Source: JAEUJM01 sp044221555
GTDB taxonomy: Bacteria > Actinomycetota > Acidimicrobiia > Acidimicrobiales > DATDAH01
Assembly: GCA_044221555.1 (NCBI GenBank)
Contig: JBGAOY010000033.1
Span: 1-41,501 of the forward strand
Direction: 5' to 3'
Length of the DNA: 41,501 bases
Shown here: positions 26,601-33,817 of the stretch, in pieces
How the letters are laid out: each line of letters begins with the position of its first letter
Position numbering within the stretch: the stretch's first letter is position 1
Program-made: the position numbers and the translations under genes
The notes under the pieces: model-generated
Database searches by the model: none
Told to the model about the DNA's origin: nothing
What the model saw: only the letters and a program-made list of their open reading frames with translations

Positions 26601-26888
26601 GTCAACGCCGCGCTCGCCCCGACCACCGGTTCGATCGCCGGCAACATCGTCGCGGAGGGCGCGTGGGTCGTCGCGATCGCCGCGTCGGGAACGGTCCGCT
26701 TCACCACCACCGACGACCTCGGGGACTATCGGATCGACGGCCTCGCTCCGGGCACCTACCGGGCCACCTTCCTGGTCCCGGGCAGCGGCGCCCCCCAGGA
26801 GTACTGGCAGGACAGTTCCGACTTCGCCGGCGCCACGCCGTTCAACGTCGCCGCCGGCCAGGTGGTGCCGATCAACCCGACGCTCTGA
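23610..26888 (+). CDS. Secreted beta-helix / six-bladed NHL propeller protein with four C-terminal Ig-like domains
   Basis: This 1092-residue protein starts at the ATG after GAGGGGAGGAG. A signal peptide (about 1-46) ends near DADAACDKY. Residues about 47-400 form a right-handed parallel beta-helix of the DUF1565/NosD kind (YADPNGNDANPGT start; NNIC, HNLVYDNNNRGVQLY turns). Six NHL repeats follow (about 415-710; patterns such as QFDRPVDLAVADNGDVYVAD and NRIQQFNSDG), making a six-bladed propeller. The last 380 residues are four carboxypeptidase-regulatory/Cna-B-like domains that match the last four domains of the giant RCC1 protein in order and in motifs (AADYSYVRGA versus AADYRMVRGA; HHMEWHPN versus HEMEWFDD). 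The role is unknown; polysaccharide binding or surface structure is plausible. A -10-like TAGCGT lies at 23576-23581. Confidence 0.92.
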   Translation: MEWRRSGRVRFRLWMTGLAATAVVTGTSVAVPVGPLGGTAVDADAACDKYADPNGNDANPGTLAQPKQSPMALLNSLAPGEEGCLTDGATFTFGAGAAQTSATGSLGAPKVLRPTTPGSRVTMIATTGFAISTTAHDLVFRDIDLRTTQTSGNMLQVNGDRITLEGLDLTYPNNICLGVGVQANPAEDFTLRDSAIHGCGRAYGDPRGGEDRYGGLHGVYLAYLRDGADVDGYSAIIEHNLVYDNNNRGVQLYPDADDVLIQFNLLYGNGSNLNLGGDNNALVSQRNLVTNNILAESVLPSLAQDPMNPGLYTGWLGDAHEVLGRPSSTAGNHVDGNCISNSAHPQNLYDGVGFTHVNNIENQDPLFTDPGANDFVLRPGSPCVGKGPSSIQPAAGLPPPSFVREWGNTSAGACELDGPESIDASHDGQRIYVAATNDNCIKEFNARGQFVRQWGSSGTDPGQFDRPVDLAVADNGDVYVADLNNNRIQQFNSDGVFIRQWGTLGSGALQFNQPHGIDVDGSYVYVADMMNHRVQRFTRAGAHVQTIGSGPGTGPEQFNRPAGVAVDPWDGRIYVADLLNRRIQYFNSTGGGEGSWGSQGTGAGQFELPVDVAVGQNTSSSVWSRERDIFVVDYGLHRIQRFERPEQPTVPTPGVIQSWGTGGGSPGEFLNPESLAVVGSSPGRSDDAASSRFYVADGGNDRIQVFGPPVPTTGIRGSVFTRGTSTPIPGAGVVVLRTSDFSAAAGVVADSAGDFSVSVPAGSYFLYVLDPAGEHAAGFHEAPNVVTVTVSGGQLSNINPTRPALRGAIAGSVTADGSGAPRPGTLAITLDGNTSQPGRGDYADTQGAYRVPRLVPGNHRIGFLDLAGGRAPEFHSNSPGVSGSSLVGVSAGGTATVDAGLATHTAPTTGATLQGLVTDQSTGAPLPGVTVVALRAADYSYVRGAVTGPDGRYALNLAPGGYKLEFVDPSGLHHMEWHPNLPYHQIASAATASAPNTVNAALAPTTGSIAGNIVAEGAWVVAIAASGTVRFTTTDDLGDYRIDGLAPGTYRATFLVPGSGAPQEYWQDSSDFAGATPFNVAAGQVVPINPTL

Positions 26889-26893
26889 TCGCC

Positions 26894-27097
26894 ATGGTGG
26901 TCGCCTCGCTCCGCCGACGGCTACACACCGAGCATCACGCCGGTGGCTCACCTCGCGGTGGACCCCTCGCGTCGCCCGAGCTCTGCCGGCTCCTGGTGGC
27001 CGACAAGGGCTGGGCCATCGACCGCTACGAGACCTGGCTCCTCGACACGCTCACCGTCCAGCTCCTCGTCGAGGCACCGACGCCAGAGGTGCCGTAG
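26894..27097 (+). pseudogene. Short C-terminal remnant, possibly of a TetR-family protein
   Basis: The frame beginning with an ATG at 26894 ends in RLLVADKGWAIDRYETWLLD and TLTVQLL, which reads like the last helix of a folded protein and resembles C-terminal ends of some TetR regulators. Only 67 residues remain, with no ribosome site and no DNA-binding domain. It immediately follows the stop of the NHL protein gene. A chance open frame is possible; the family is uncertain. Confidence 0.35.
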
Positions 27098-27144
27098 CCG
27101 CCCCGTCGACTCGTCGGACGAGACGGGCCCACGTCCGTCGATGG

Positions 27145-27729
27145 TCAGGTGACGACGAGTGCCGGCACCACGAAGTCTTCGACGTAGCGGCGCACGTCGT
27201 CGTCGGTGACGATCGTGCCGGGGTCGCTGATCAGGCTGACCACGACCCGGAAGACGTGGTCGATGGCCCGCTCGGGGTCGACGTCCACCACGTGCTCGCC
27301 GTTCGCGGCGACCTGCGCGCTGATCGCGTCCCAGGTCTCGAGGGCGGTGGTCCGGAATTGCGTCGCCGCGGGGCTGAAGAGCGCTACGCGGCTCGTCGGC
27401 TCGCCCAGAAGCGCCGCCGCGGTCCGGTTGCGGCGGCCCTCGCGGACCGCGGCAACCACCGTCTCCACGATGGCCTCGCGGGCCGAGCGCGCCTGGCTGA
27501 TGTGGTCGATGATCTGGCGCGTGACCGCGTCCGTCTCGTGCTCGAGCACGGCGAGGACGAGCTCGTCCCGCCCCCCGGGGAAGTGCCGGTGGAGGGTGGT
27601 GCGGTGCATCCCCGCCCGGGCTGCGACCTCTTCGAGCGAGACCCTGGCGATGCCGTTCTCGGCGAAGCACGCTGCGGCCGCCTCGATGGCGCGCTGCCGG
27701 GTGGCGTCGGTGACGGCGGCTGGGGTCAC
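27145..27729 (-). CDS. TetR/AcrR family transcriptional regulator
   Basis: This 194-residue regulator has a full helix-turn-helix near residues 10-55 (RQRAIEAAAACFAENGIARV, then SLEEVAARAGMHRTTLHRHF). A helical ligand-binding domain follows (about 60-190). Its GTG start overlaps the TGA of the mmpL gene as GTGA (27729-27726), so the two are co-translated. It most likely represses the mmpL-tetR operon by binding near 30000-30036 and is released by a hydrophobic compound that the transporter exports. This follows the usual pattern of TetR/RND pairs and has not been shown here. Confidence 0.92.
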   Translation of the reverse strand: MTPAAVTDATRQRAIEAAAACFAENGIARVSLEEVAARAGMHRTTLHRHFPGGRDELVLAVLEHETDAVTRQIIDHISQARSAREAIVETVVAAVREGRRNRTAAALLGEPTSRVALFSPAATQFRTTALETWDAISAQVAANGEHVVDVDPERAIDHVFRVVVSLISDPGTIVTDDDVRRYVEDFVVPALVVT

Positions 27730-30011
27730 AGCCCGACGGTAGCGGGCACCCGCTCGCCCTCGGGGGTGCCCGTTTCGGCCCGAGCCTCACGGCCCTCACC
27801 CTCGATCGCGCTCCCACCGGGACCGCCCCCTTCGACGTCCAGGTTCGGCAGCACCCGGTCGAGCCACGCCGGGATCCACCAGTTCCGATCGCCTAGCAGC
27901 GTCATCGTCGCGGGCACGAGCACCTGCCGGATCAGGGTGGCGTCGAGCAGCACCGCGACGGCGAGGCCGAAGCCCGCCATCTTCACCTCCATGGCCGAGG
28001 CCGAGGTGAACCCGGCGAACACCGCCAGCATGATCAGGGCGGCGGCGGTGACGACCCTCGAGCTGGCGCCGAGGCCCTCGACGACCGCCGTGCGGTTGTC
28101 ACCCTGGCGCACCCAGGACTCGCGCATCCGGCTGAGGATGAAGACCTCGTAGTCCATCGAGAGACCGAACAGGACGGCGAACATGACGATCGGCAGGTAC
28201 GAGAATATCGGGGTGGGCTGGTCCAGGCCCAGCAGCTGCAGGCCCCAGCCCCACTGGAACACCATCACCACCGCGCCGTAGGCCGCGGCGATGCCCAGCA
28301 GGTTCATGGCCGCGGCTTTGAGCGCCACCACCGGCGCACGGAACAACACGGTCAGCAGCACGAGGCTGAGGCCCACGACGGCCCCGATGAACCAGGGCAG
28401 GCGATTCGACAGGACCCCCGCGAGGTCCGTGTAGAAGGCGGTGGCGCCGGTCACGCCCACCGCGTTCGCCAGCTTCGCCGGGAGCCCGTCACCCGTACGG
28501 ATGCGATCCACGAGGGTGGCGGTCGCCGGCTTCTCCGGACCGGACGCGGGGGTCACCTGCACCAGGGCGAGATCGCCGGCGTGGTTCGTGATCGCGGGCG
28601 AGACGGCCTGCACCTCGGGCAGGCCGGCGAGCCAGTCCCGCACGCGGGCCACGTGCGCCGGGTCGCCCCGGTCGATGGCCACCAGCAGTGGTCCGTTGGC
28701 ACCGGGCCCGAAGCCTTCCGCCATGAGGTCGAACGCCACGCGGGCGGGGTCCTCCTGCTGGCGATGTCCGGCGTCCGGCCAACCGGTGGTGAGGCGGGTG
28801 GCAGGGACGGCGAGCAGGAGCAGGACGCCGGCGCTGGTCAGGGCCGCCCCCAGCGGCCGGCGGGTCACGGCGGTCGCCCACCGGGTGCTGAACGAGCGGC
28901 CATCGTCCTCGCCCCGCCGGCGCACGAAGGGCACCCTGGCGCGATCGATGTTGGTGCCGATCAGCCCCAGCATCGCCGGCAGCAGCGTGAGCGACGCCAG
29001 CAGCGCCACGGCGACGGTCAGCGAGACCGAGGTGCCCATGCTCGTGATGACGGGGATTCCCGTCGCGGCCAGGCCCAACACCGAGATCATGACCGTGCCC
29101 CCGGCGAAGAGCACGGAACGACCGGCGGTGTCGACTGACCGACCCACCGCGCCGGGGACGTCGTGGCCCTCGTCCAGGGACTGCCGGAAGCGGGACACGA
29201 TGAAGAGGGCGTAGTCGATGCCCACAGCCACGCCGATCATGGAGGCCAGCGTGAAGGCGGCGGCGTTCACGTCGGTGGTGGACGCGAGGAGGCGGACGCC
29301 GAACAGCCCGAGCACCACCGTCACCGCCGCCAGCCCGACGGGCAGGAGGGCCGCGACCACCGATCCGAAGGCCACCGCCAGCACGATCAGGGCCACGGCG
29401 ATGCCCACCAGTTCGCCCCGTTCGGTTCCCTCCGGCTGGACCTGCTCGAGGACGGGCCCACCGAAGCCGACCTCGAGGCCGGCGGACCGCCCGATGTCCC
29501 CGGTGGCGACGAGCCGTTCCCTCACCTCGGTCGGAACCGACGGTGCGTCGACGTCGAAGAGGATCTCCCCCCAGGCCACGCGGCCGTCCGCCGACGTCAG
29601 CACCGGAGCCGCCGGCCCGATCGGCCCGATGACCTGGCGGACGTGATCGAGACGTTCGATGTGACGCAGGGTGCGTTCGATGGCCCCCTGTGTCGCCGGG
29701 TCGTCGGCCAGCCGGTGGTGGCGGGACCCGAACACCACGGTGGCCCGGCCGCCGGCCTGCTCGGGGAAGCGCTCGGCCAACTGGTCGAGGACCTGCTGCG
29801 AGGGAGCGCCGGGCAATTTCAGCTCCGTGCTGGCCGGGCTACCCCACGTTGCCGCGCCGGCGCCCAGGATGACGGCGGCCGCCAACCACACCGCGAGCAC
29901 CCGCCACGGGTGAACGGCGGCCACCCGGCCGAGACGGAACAGCCAGCCGGAGCGATTCAGTGGCGACGGTCTCGGGTGGGTACGGCCTCTCGATCGCGCT
30001 GCAACATTCAC
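27726..30011 (-). CDS. MMPL-family (RND superfamily) transporter
   Basis: This 761-residue, proton-driven exporter has about 12 membrane helices and the two-fold MMPL layout. The first helix is at about 30-55, followed by an outer domain and a helix bundle with IDYALFIVSRFRQSLDEGHD near residue 262. The second half has the matching MDYEVFILSRMRESW near residue 617. Such proteins export lipids, siderophores or drugs in actinobacteria. The GTG start (MNVAARSRGR) lies 7 bases after a -10-like TACATA and has no Shine-Dalgarno site, so the mRNA is probably leaderless. The stop overlaps the start of the downstream tetR gene. The substrate is unknown. Confidence 0.93.
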   Translation of the reverse strand: MNVAARSRGRTHPRPSPLNRSGWLFRLGRVAAVHPWRVLAVWLAAAVILGAGAATWGSPASTELKLPGAPSQQVLDQLAERFPEQAGGRATVVFGSRHHRLADDPATQGAIERTLRHIERLDHVRQVIGPIGPAAPVLTSADGRVAWGEILFDVDAPSVPTEVRERLVATGDIGRSAGLEVGFGGPVLEQVQPEGTERGELVGIAVALIVLAVAFGSVVAALLPVGLAAVTVVLGLFGVRLLASTTDVNAAAFTLASMIGVAVGIDYALFIVSRFRQSLDEGHDVPGAVGRSVDTAGRSVLFAGGTVMISVLGLAATGIPVITSMGTSVSLTVAVALLASLTLLPAMLGLIGTNIDRARVPFVRRRGEDDGRSFSTRWATAVTRRPLGAALTSAGVLLLLAVPATRLTTGWPDAGHRQQEDPARVAFDLMAEGFGPGANGPLLVAIDRGDPAHVARVRDWLAGLPEVQAVSPAITNHAGDLALVQVTPASGPEKPATATLVDRIRTGDGLPAKLANAVGVTGATAFYTDLAGVLSNRLPWFIGAVVGLSLVLLTVLFRAPVVALKAAAMNLLGIAAAYGAVVMVFQWGWGLQLLGLDQPTPIFSYLPIVMFAVLFGLSMDYEVFILSRMRESWVRQGDNRTAVVEGLGASSRVVTAAALIMLAVFAGFTSASAMEVKMAGFGLAVAVLLDATLIRQVLVPATMTLLGDRNWWIPAWLDRVLPNLDVEGGGPGGSAIEGEGREARAETGTPEGERVPATVGL

Positions 30012-30036
30012 AACTCTGTATGTAGCACTTGTTGCA
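30000..30036 (-). promoter_or_regulatory. Promoter and putative TetR operator of mmpL-tetR
   Basis: A -10-like TACATA (30024-30019 on the minus strand) lies 7 bases before the GTG at 30011, which would be the first transcribed codon. An inverted repeat TGCAACA (30000-30006) and TGTTGCA (30030-30036), separated by 23 bases, is centred on this promoter. Its position suits repression by the co-encoded TetR protein. No clear -35 is seen. Confidence 0.45.
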
Positions 30037-30123
30037 CACCGACAGAACCCCGCTGCCCGTGACTTCGATCACACGCGGGTCGCCGGCATCCAGGAGGTCA
30101 GCGCATTGGGCCGCGGGGCGCCG

Positions 30124-31122
30124 TCACGACTCGTCGGACGCGGCCGGGTCCACTTCGCCGGCCTGCTCGTCTCGCGCCGCCCACTCCAACAACTCGTCGA
30201 GAGCGAACACCGCGTCGTCGATGCCGGCGTGGAGGTCGCCGAGCTGGGCGAAGCGGGCGGGCACCGTGGCGACGGTGAAGTCCTCGGCCTCGACGTCGTC
30301 GATCTCGTCCCAGGCGATCGGCGTCGACACCGTGGCGGTCGGCAACCCCCGGACCGAGTAGGCCGCCGCCATGGTGTGGTCCCGGGCGTTCTGGTTGTAG
30401 TCGACGAACAGCGCGGCCGGGTCCCGGTCCTTGCGCCACCAGGTGGTGGTGACGTCGCGGGGCGCCCGGCGCTCGACCTCCCGAGCGAAGGCCAGCGCAG
30501 CCCGACGCACGTCACCGAAGCCGTGCTCGGCGGCGATCCGGACGTAGACGTGCAGCCCGTTGCCGCCCGACGTCTTCGGCCAGCCGACCGCGCCCAGGTC
30601 GTCGAGCACCTCGTGGACCACGCCCGCGACCCGCCGGGTTCGGTCGAGCGGGCAGTCGGGCATCGGGTCGAGGTCGATGCGCCACTCGTCCGGCTTCTCG
30701 ACATCGGCCCGCCTCGAGTTCCAGGGATGGAACTCGACGGTCGACATCTGCACGGCCCAGATGACGTGCGCCAGCTCCGTGACGCACAGCTCGTCCGCAT
30801 GACGGCCGTACCGGGGGAACTCCACCCGCACCGTCTCGAGCCACGGTGGCGCCCCGTTGGGCACCCGCTTCTGGTGCACCTTCTCGCCCGCCACTCCGGT
30901 CGGGAAGCGGTGCAGCATGCACGGCCGCTCCCGGAGCGCGTTCACGACGCCCGGACCGACAGCGAGATAGTACTGCGCGAGGTCGAGCTTCGTCGTCCCG
31001 GAGGCCGGGAAGTAGATGCGGTCGGGGTTGGAGAGGCGCACCGTGCGCTCGCCCACCTCGAGGTCGACCGCCGGCGTGGCCACCTCCGCAAACGTACTCA
31101 GGCCGGTTGACCCGCGACGCAC
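30124..31122 (-). CDS. LigD-type DNA polymerase/primase domain protein (non-homologous end joining)
   Basis: This 332-residue protein is a stand-alone polymerase domain of the archaeo-eukaryotic primase superfamily, as found at the end of bacterial LigD. Visible motifs are SNPDRIYFPASG.TKLDL, CMLHRFPTGV, KPDEWRIDLDPMP (metal-binding Asp pair), the SGGNGLHVYVR nucleotide site and VDYNQNARDHT. It would fill gaps with ribonucleotides at Ku-bound DNA ends. No Ku or ligase gene is in the window. The GTG at 31122 gives the longest form. A GTG at 31083 is also likely, since it begins VATPAVDLEVGERT just before the conserved part and follows a TACGTT by 7 bases, as for mmpL. Confidence 0.9.
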   Translation of the reverse strand: MRRGSTGLSTFAEVATPAVDLEVGERTVRLSNPDRIYFPASGTTKLDLAQYYLAVGPGVVNALRERPCMLHRFPTGVAGEKVHQKRVPNGAPPWLETVRVEFPRYGRHADELCVTELAHVIWAVQMSTVEFHPWNSRRADVEKPDEWRIDLDPMPDCPLDRTRRVAGVVHEVLDDLGAVGWPKTSGGNGLHVYVRIAAEHGFGDVRRAALAFAREVERRAPRDVTTTWWRKDRDPAALFVDYNQNARDHTMAAAYSVRGLPTATVSTPIAWDEIDDVEAEDFTVATVPARFAQLGDLHAGIDDAVFALDELLEWAARDEQAGEVDPAASDES

Positions 31123-31264
31123 GGCACGACGAGCTGCGACGGTGCCGGATCGCGCCCGGGCGATGAGTCACAGCGCCGGCGTACCCACGGACAGCGCACG
31201 TGCAACGGCGCCTGCATCGATCACTACGAGCTTCCCGAACGGCGGAGCGGGCGAAGGGGCTGGG

Positions 31265-32227
31265 ATGACCCAAGGCGGCGAACGGTTCCGTAGAGACAAG
31301 CCCTGGCGCGAGCGCAACTCGATGTGGCTCCTCCCGACGATCGCTTGCTGCGGCCTGTTGACCTGGGCGTCGTTCCTCTACATCGGGATCAGGTCGAGGC
31401 GGTCCACCTGGCTGGCGGCGGCCACCGCCTACGGCCTGGCGACCCTCGCCTACCTCGCGGTCGTGGGCTCCGCGCCACGAGCGGCCGACGGCACGGTCGA
31501 CACCTCGGGGTGGCAGGGGACCGCCGGGACGGTCTTCCTCCTCGTGGTCTGGGTCGGAGGGTGCGTCCACGCGCTGATCATCAACCGCCAGTGGCTCGAC
31601 TTCCTGGCCACGCAGCCAGAGCCCATGTCGGCACGCCCGGCCCCGCCCGCACCCCCGGTATGGCCGGGAGCCCCTGCGCCCCCGCCTCCCGCCTACGCCG
31701 TCCCCAACGCGCCGCCGGCGCTCGATGAGCCGTGGCGGACCTTCGTGGCGCACGCCCTCGCCTCACAGCGCGACATCGTGGCGTCGGTGGCCAACACCTC
31801 GCCCGGGCCCATGCGGGAGCGACTCCAACTGCTCGCCGGTCACGTCGACACCGGCCTCCGCGAGTGCTGGCAGCTCGCCCAGGACGGGCAGCGGATCACG
31901 CGAGCGCGCCTCCACATCAACACCCCGGCCATCGCCACCGAGCTGCGCCGGCTCCAAGCGCTCGCGCCGAGCCCCTCGCTGACCGAGACCGCCGAGGCGC
32001 TTCAAGCGCAACTCGACACGGCGACGCGCCTCGAGGGCCAGGTCACCTCGACCTACGACGGGCTGCTGCTGCTGAACGCTCGCCTCGGCGAGGCGGCGGC
32101 GCGGGTGATCGAGCTCTCCGTTCGACCCCACCAGCTGAACGACGTCGCCGCGGTCGAATCGACCGTGGAGTCGGTCGTCGACGAGTTGGCCGCCATCCGC
32201 CACGGGCTCACCGAGCTCGACTCCTGA
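31265..32227 (+). CDS. Membrane protein with three helices and a cytoplasmic helical domain, unknown function
   Basis: This 320-residue protein starts at the ATG after AAGGGG. Three membrane helices lie at about 20-42, 47-68 and 87-110. A Pro/Ala-rich linker (about 120-150) is followed by a long helical domain (about 155-320) rich in Leu, Glu, Gln and Arg that probably forms a coiled coil (ELRRLQALAPS, EALQAQLDTATRLEGQ). The layout resembles actinobacterial proteins with a short membrane anchor and a 5-bromo-4-chloroindolyl/helical-type cytoplasmic domain, but I do not recognise a named family. It is divergent from the LigD-type gene and convergent with the next membrane protein. An inverted repeat overlaps its stop codon. 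Confidence 0.8.
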   Translation: MTQGGERFRRDKPWRERNSMWLLPTIACCGLLTWASFLYIGIRSRRSTWLAAATAYGLATLAYLAVVGSAPRAADGTVDTSGWQGTAGTVFLLVVWVGGCVHALIINRQWLDFLATQPEPMSARPAPPAPPVWPGAPAPPPPAYAVPNAPPALDEPWRTFVAHALASQRDIVASVANTSPGPMRERLQLLAGHVDTGLRECWQLAQDGQRITRARLHINTPAIATELRRLQALAPSPSLTETAEALQAQLDTATRLEGQVTSTYDGLLLLNARLGEAAARVIELSVRPHQLNDVAAVESTVESVVDELAAIRHGLTELDS

Positions 32228-32257
32228 CCGCACCCCCTGATCGGTCGTGGCGGTCAG
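32224..32257. terminator. Possible two-way terminator hairpin
   Basis: CTGACCGC (32224-32231) and GCGGTCAG (32250-32257) form a perfect 8-base stem with an 18-base loop, starting in the stop codon of the upstream gene and lying between convergent genes. There is no T tract. Confidence 0.35.
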
Positions 32258-32318
32258 GTCGGCGGCCACGGTGGACCGCCGGCACAGATCACCGCTCTCG
32301 CCGGCTACGGATGACCGC

Positions 32319-33014
32319 TCAGGCGCCGTCCACGACCTCGGTGGCGCCGCGGCGAACCAGGATGAGCACCGCCGCTGCCGCGACCCACGCAGGGAACACG
32401 AGGCTCACCCAGGTCGCGATCTGGTAGCCGACCAGGAGCGCCACCGCCGTGGCGATGCTCAGGACGCCGAAGACCCGAGGGAACAGCCCCGACCGCACGC
32501 CCCGGGACGCACTCACGCCGACGAAGACGGCCGCGGAGCGGAGCGCCATGATGTTCGACGACGCCTGGCCGAGCGCGAGGATCGAACGGGCCCCGTCGAC
32601 GTCGAACCCGACGGCGGCATCAGCGAGCCGGGCGACGGCGAGTTGGACCGCGGCGATCGTGAACAACGACACCACCACCAACGCACCGGCCACGACGTGC
32701 GCTGTCGACAGGATCGTGTGCTCGCTGCCCGCGGTGCGGATGTAGCGATCGCGCAGCGCCGCCATGAACCAGATGAACGCGATGCCCGCCAACGGGATGA
32801 CGTACAACCCGACGATCATCGATTGACGCCGGTTCGTCGAGTCGCCGTAGTAGGCCACCAATTGGGCGTCGGTGGCGTCGAACCTGGGCGCCCCACGCAA
32901 GAGGAACCACGCCAGCAGGAACAGCGCGGCGAACAGGAGTCCCGCCAGCGCGATTCGCGACCCTCGCTCGCTCGGCGCGACCTCTGCGGTCACCCCATCG
33001 GAAGGGTCACCCAT
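32319..33014 (-). CDS. Six-helix membrane protein, partner of the ABC ATPase gene
   Basis: This 231-residue protein starts at the ATG at 33014 (MGDPSDGVTAEVAPSERG), chosen because GGAG lies 6 bases upstream. Six hydrophobic segments are visible, starting with IALAGLLFAALFLLAWFLL and ending with LVFPAWVAAAAVLILV. There is a loop with YYGDSTNRRQSM after the first helix. The start overlaps the end of the broken ABC ATPase gene by 8 bases, so the two were one operon. It lacks recognisable ABC-2 permease motifs and resembles DUF4386-like proteins only in size and topology. Its function is unknown. Confidence 0.82.
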   Translation of the reverse strand: MGDPSDGVTAEVAPSERGSRIALAGLLFAALFLLAWFLLRGAPRFDATDAQLVAYYGDSTNRRQSMIVGLYVIPLAGIAFIWFMAALRDRYIRTAGSEHTILSTAHVVAGALVVVSLFTIAAVQLAVARLADAAVGFDVDGARSILALGQASSNIMALRSAAVFVGVSASRGVRSGLFPRVFGVLSIATAVALLVGYQIATWVSLVFPAWVAAAAVLILVRRGATEVVDGA

Positions 33015-33817
33015 CACGCGCTCCGCTCCGTTTCGGCCACCGTCCGACCATCCACGCCACGAGCTTCGCACCTGCACGGACACCGTGCGCTTCGCCGAGG
33101 GACGCGAACACAGCCGGGTCGACCGGCTCCGCGAACGTGATCGTGAGGTTGCGGCCAGCACGCACCTGGAGGTCGCCGATGTCCTCCACGGCGACGATGC
33201 GACCATCGCGGATGATGGCCACGGTGTCGCAGAGGTGATCGACCTCCTCGAGGACGTGCGAGGACAGGAACACGGTGCGGCCTTCGGCGACGGTCTCGTG
33301 GACCAGTTCGTGGAACGTCTCTTGCACGAGGGGGTCGAGGCCGGAGGTCGGTTCGTCGAGCAGCAGCAGCTCGGGTTCGTGCATGAACGCCTGGGCGAGT
33401 GCGACCTTCTGGCGGTTGCCGCGTGACATCGCGTGGATCGGCCGGGACAGGTCGAGGTTCAGCCGTTCCGCCAGCCCCTCGATCGCGCCGGGCCGGACGC
33501 CGCCGCGGGCGCTCGCGAGCCAGGTGAGCTGCTCACCGGCCGTGAGGCGCTCGAAGACCGGGCTCGCCGGCGACGTAACCCACCCGGCGGTGGATCTCCA
33601 CGCTGTCGTCGCGGGAGTCGAGACCGAGGACCCGTGCGCACCCGGAGGTCGGGCGCAGGAAGTCCATCAGGACGCGGATGGTGGTCGTCTTGCCCGCGCC
33701 GTTCGGTCCCAGGAACCCGAAGACGGCGCCCGTCGGCACCGTCAGGTCGAGCTCGGCGACGCCGCGGGCGGCGCCATAGCGCTTGGCCAGTTGTTCGGCC
33801 TCGACCGCGGCGGTCAC
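33007..33817 (-). pseudogene. ABC transporter ATP-binding protein gene with an internal frameshift
   Basis: The first part, from a GTG at 33817, reads VTAAVEAEQLAKRYGAARGV and contains Walker A GPNGAGKTTTIRVL and RRVGYVAGEP. Near 33553-33562 the frame is lost: the first frame reads GLRAPHGR and stops, while a second frame resumes FERLTAGEQLTWLA. That frame contains the signature MSRGNRQKVALAQAF, Walker B LLLLDEPTSGLDP and the switch His region SSHVLEEVDHL. Together they make a normal ABC-2-type ATPase of about 270 residues. One extra base or two missing bases explains the break. Either the gene is dead or this is a sequencing error; a programmed shift is less likely because no slippery run is seen. 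The downstream membrane gene overlaps its stop. Confidence 0.82.

Noticed and set aside
31016..31264. Longer start for the three-helix membrane protein
   Set aside because: The extension overlaps the divergent LigD-type gene and lacks a ribosome site; AAGGGG precedes the ATG at 31265.
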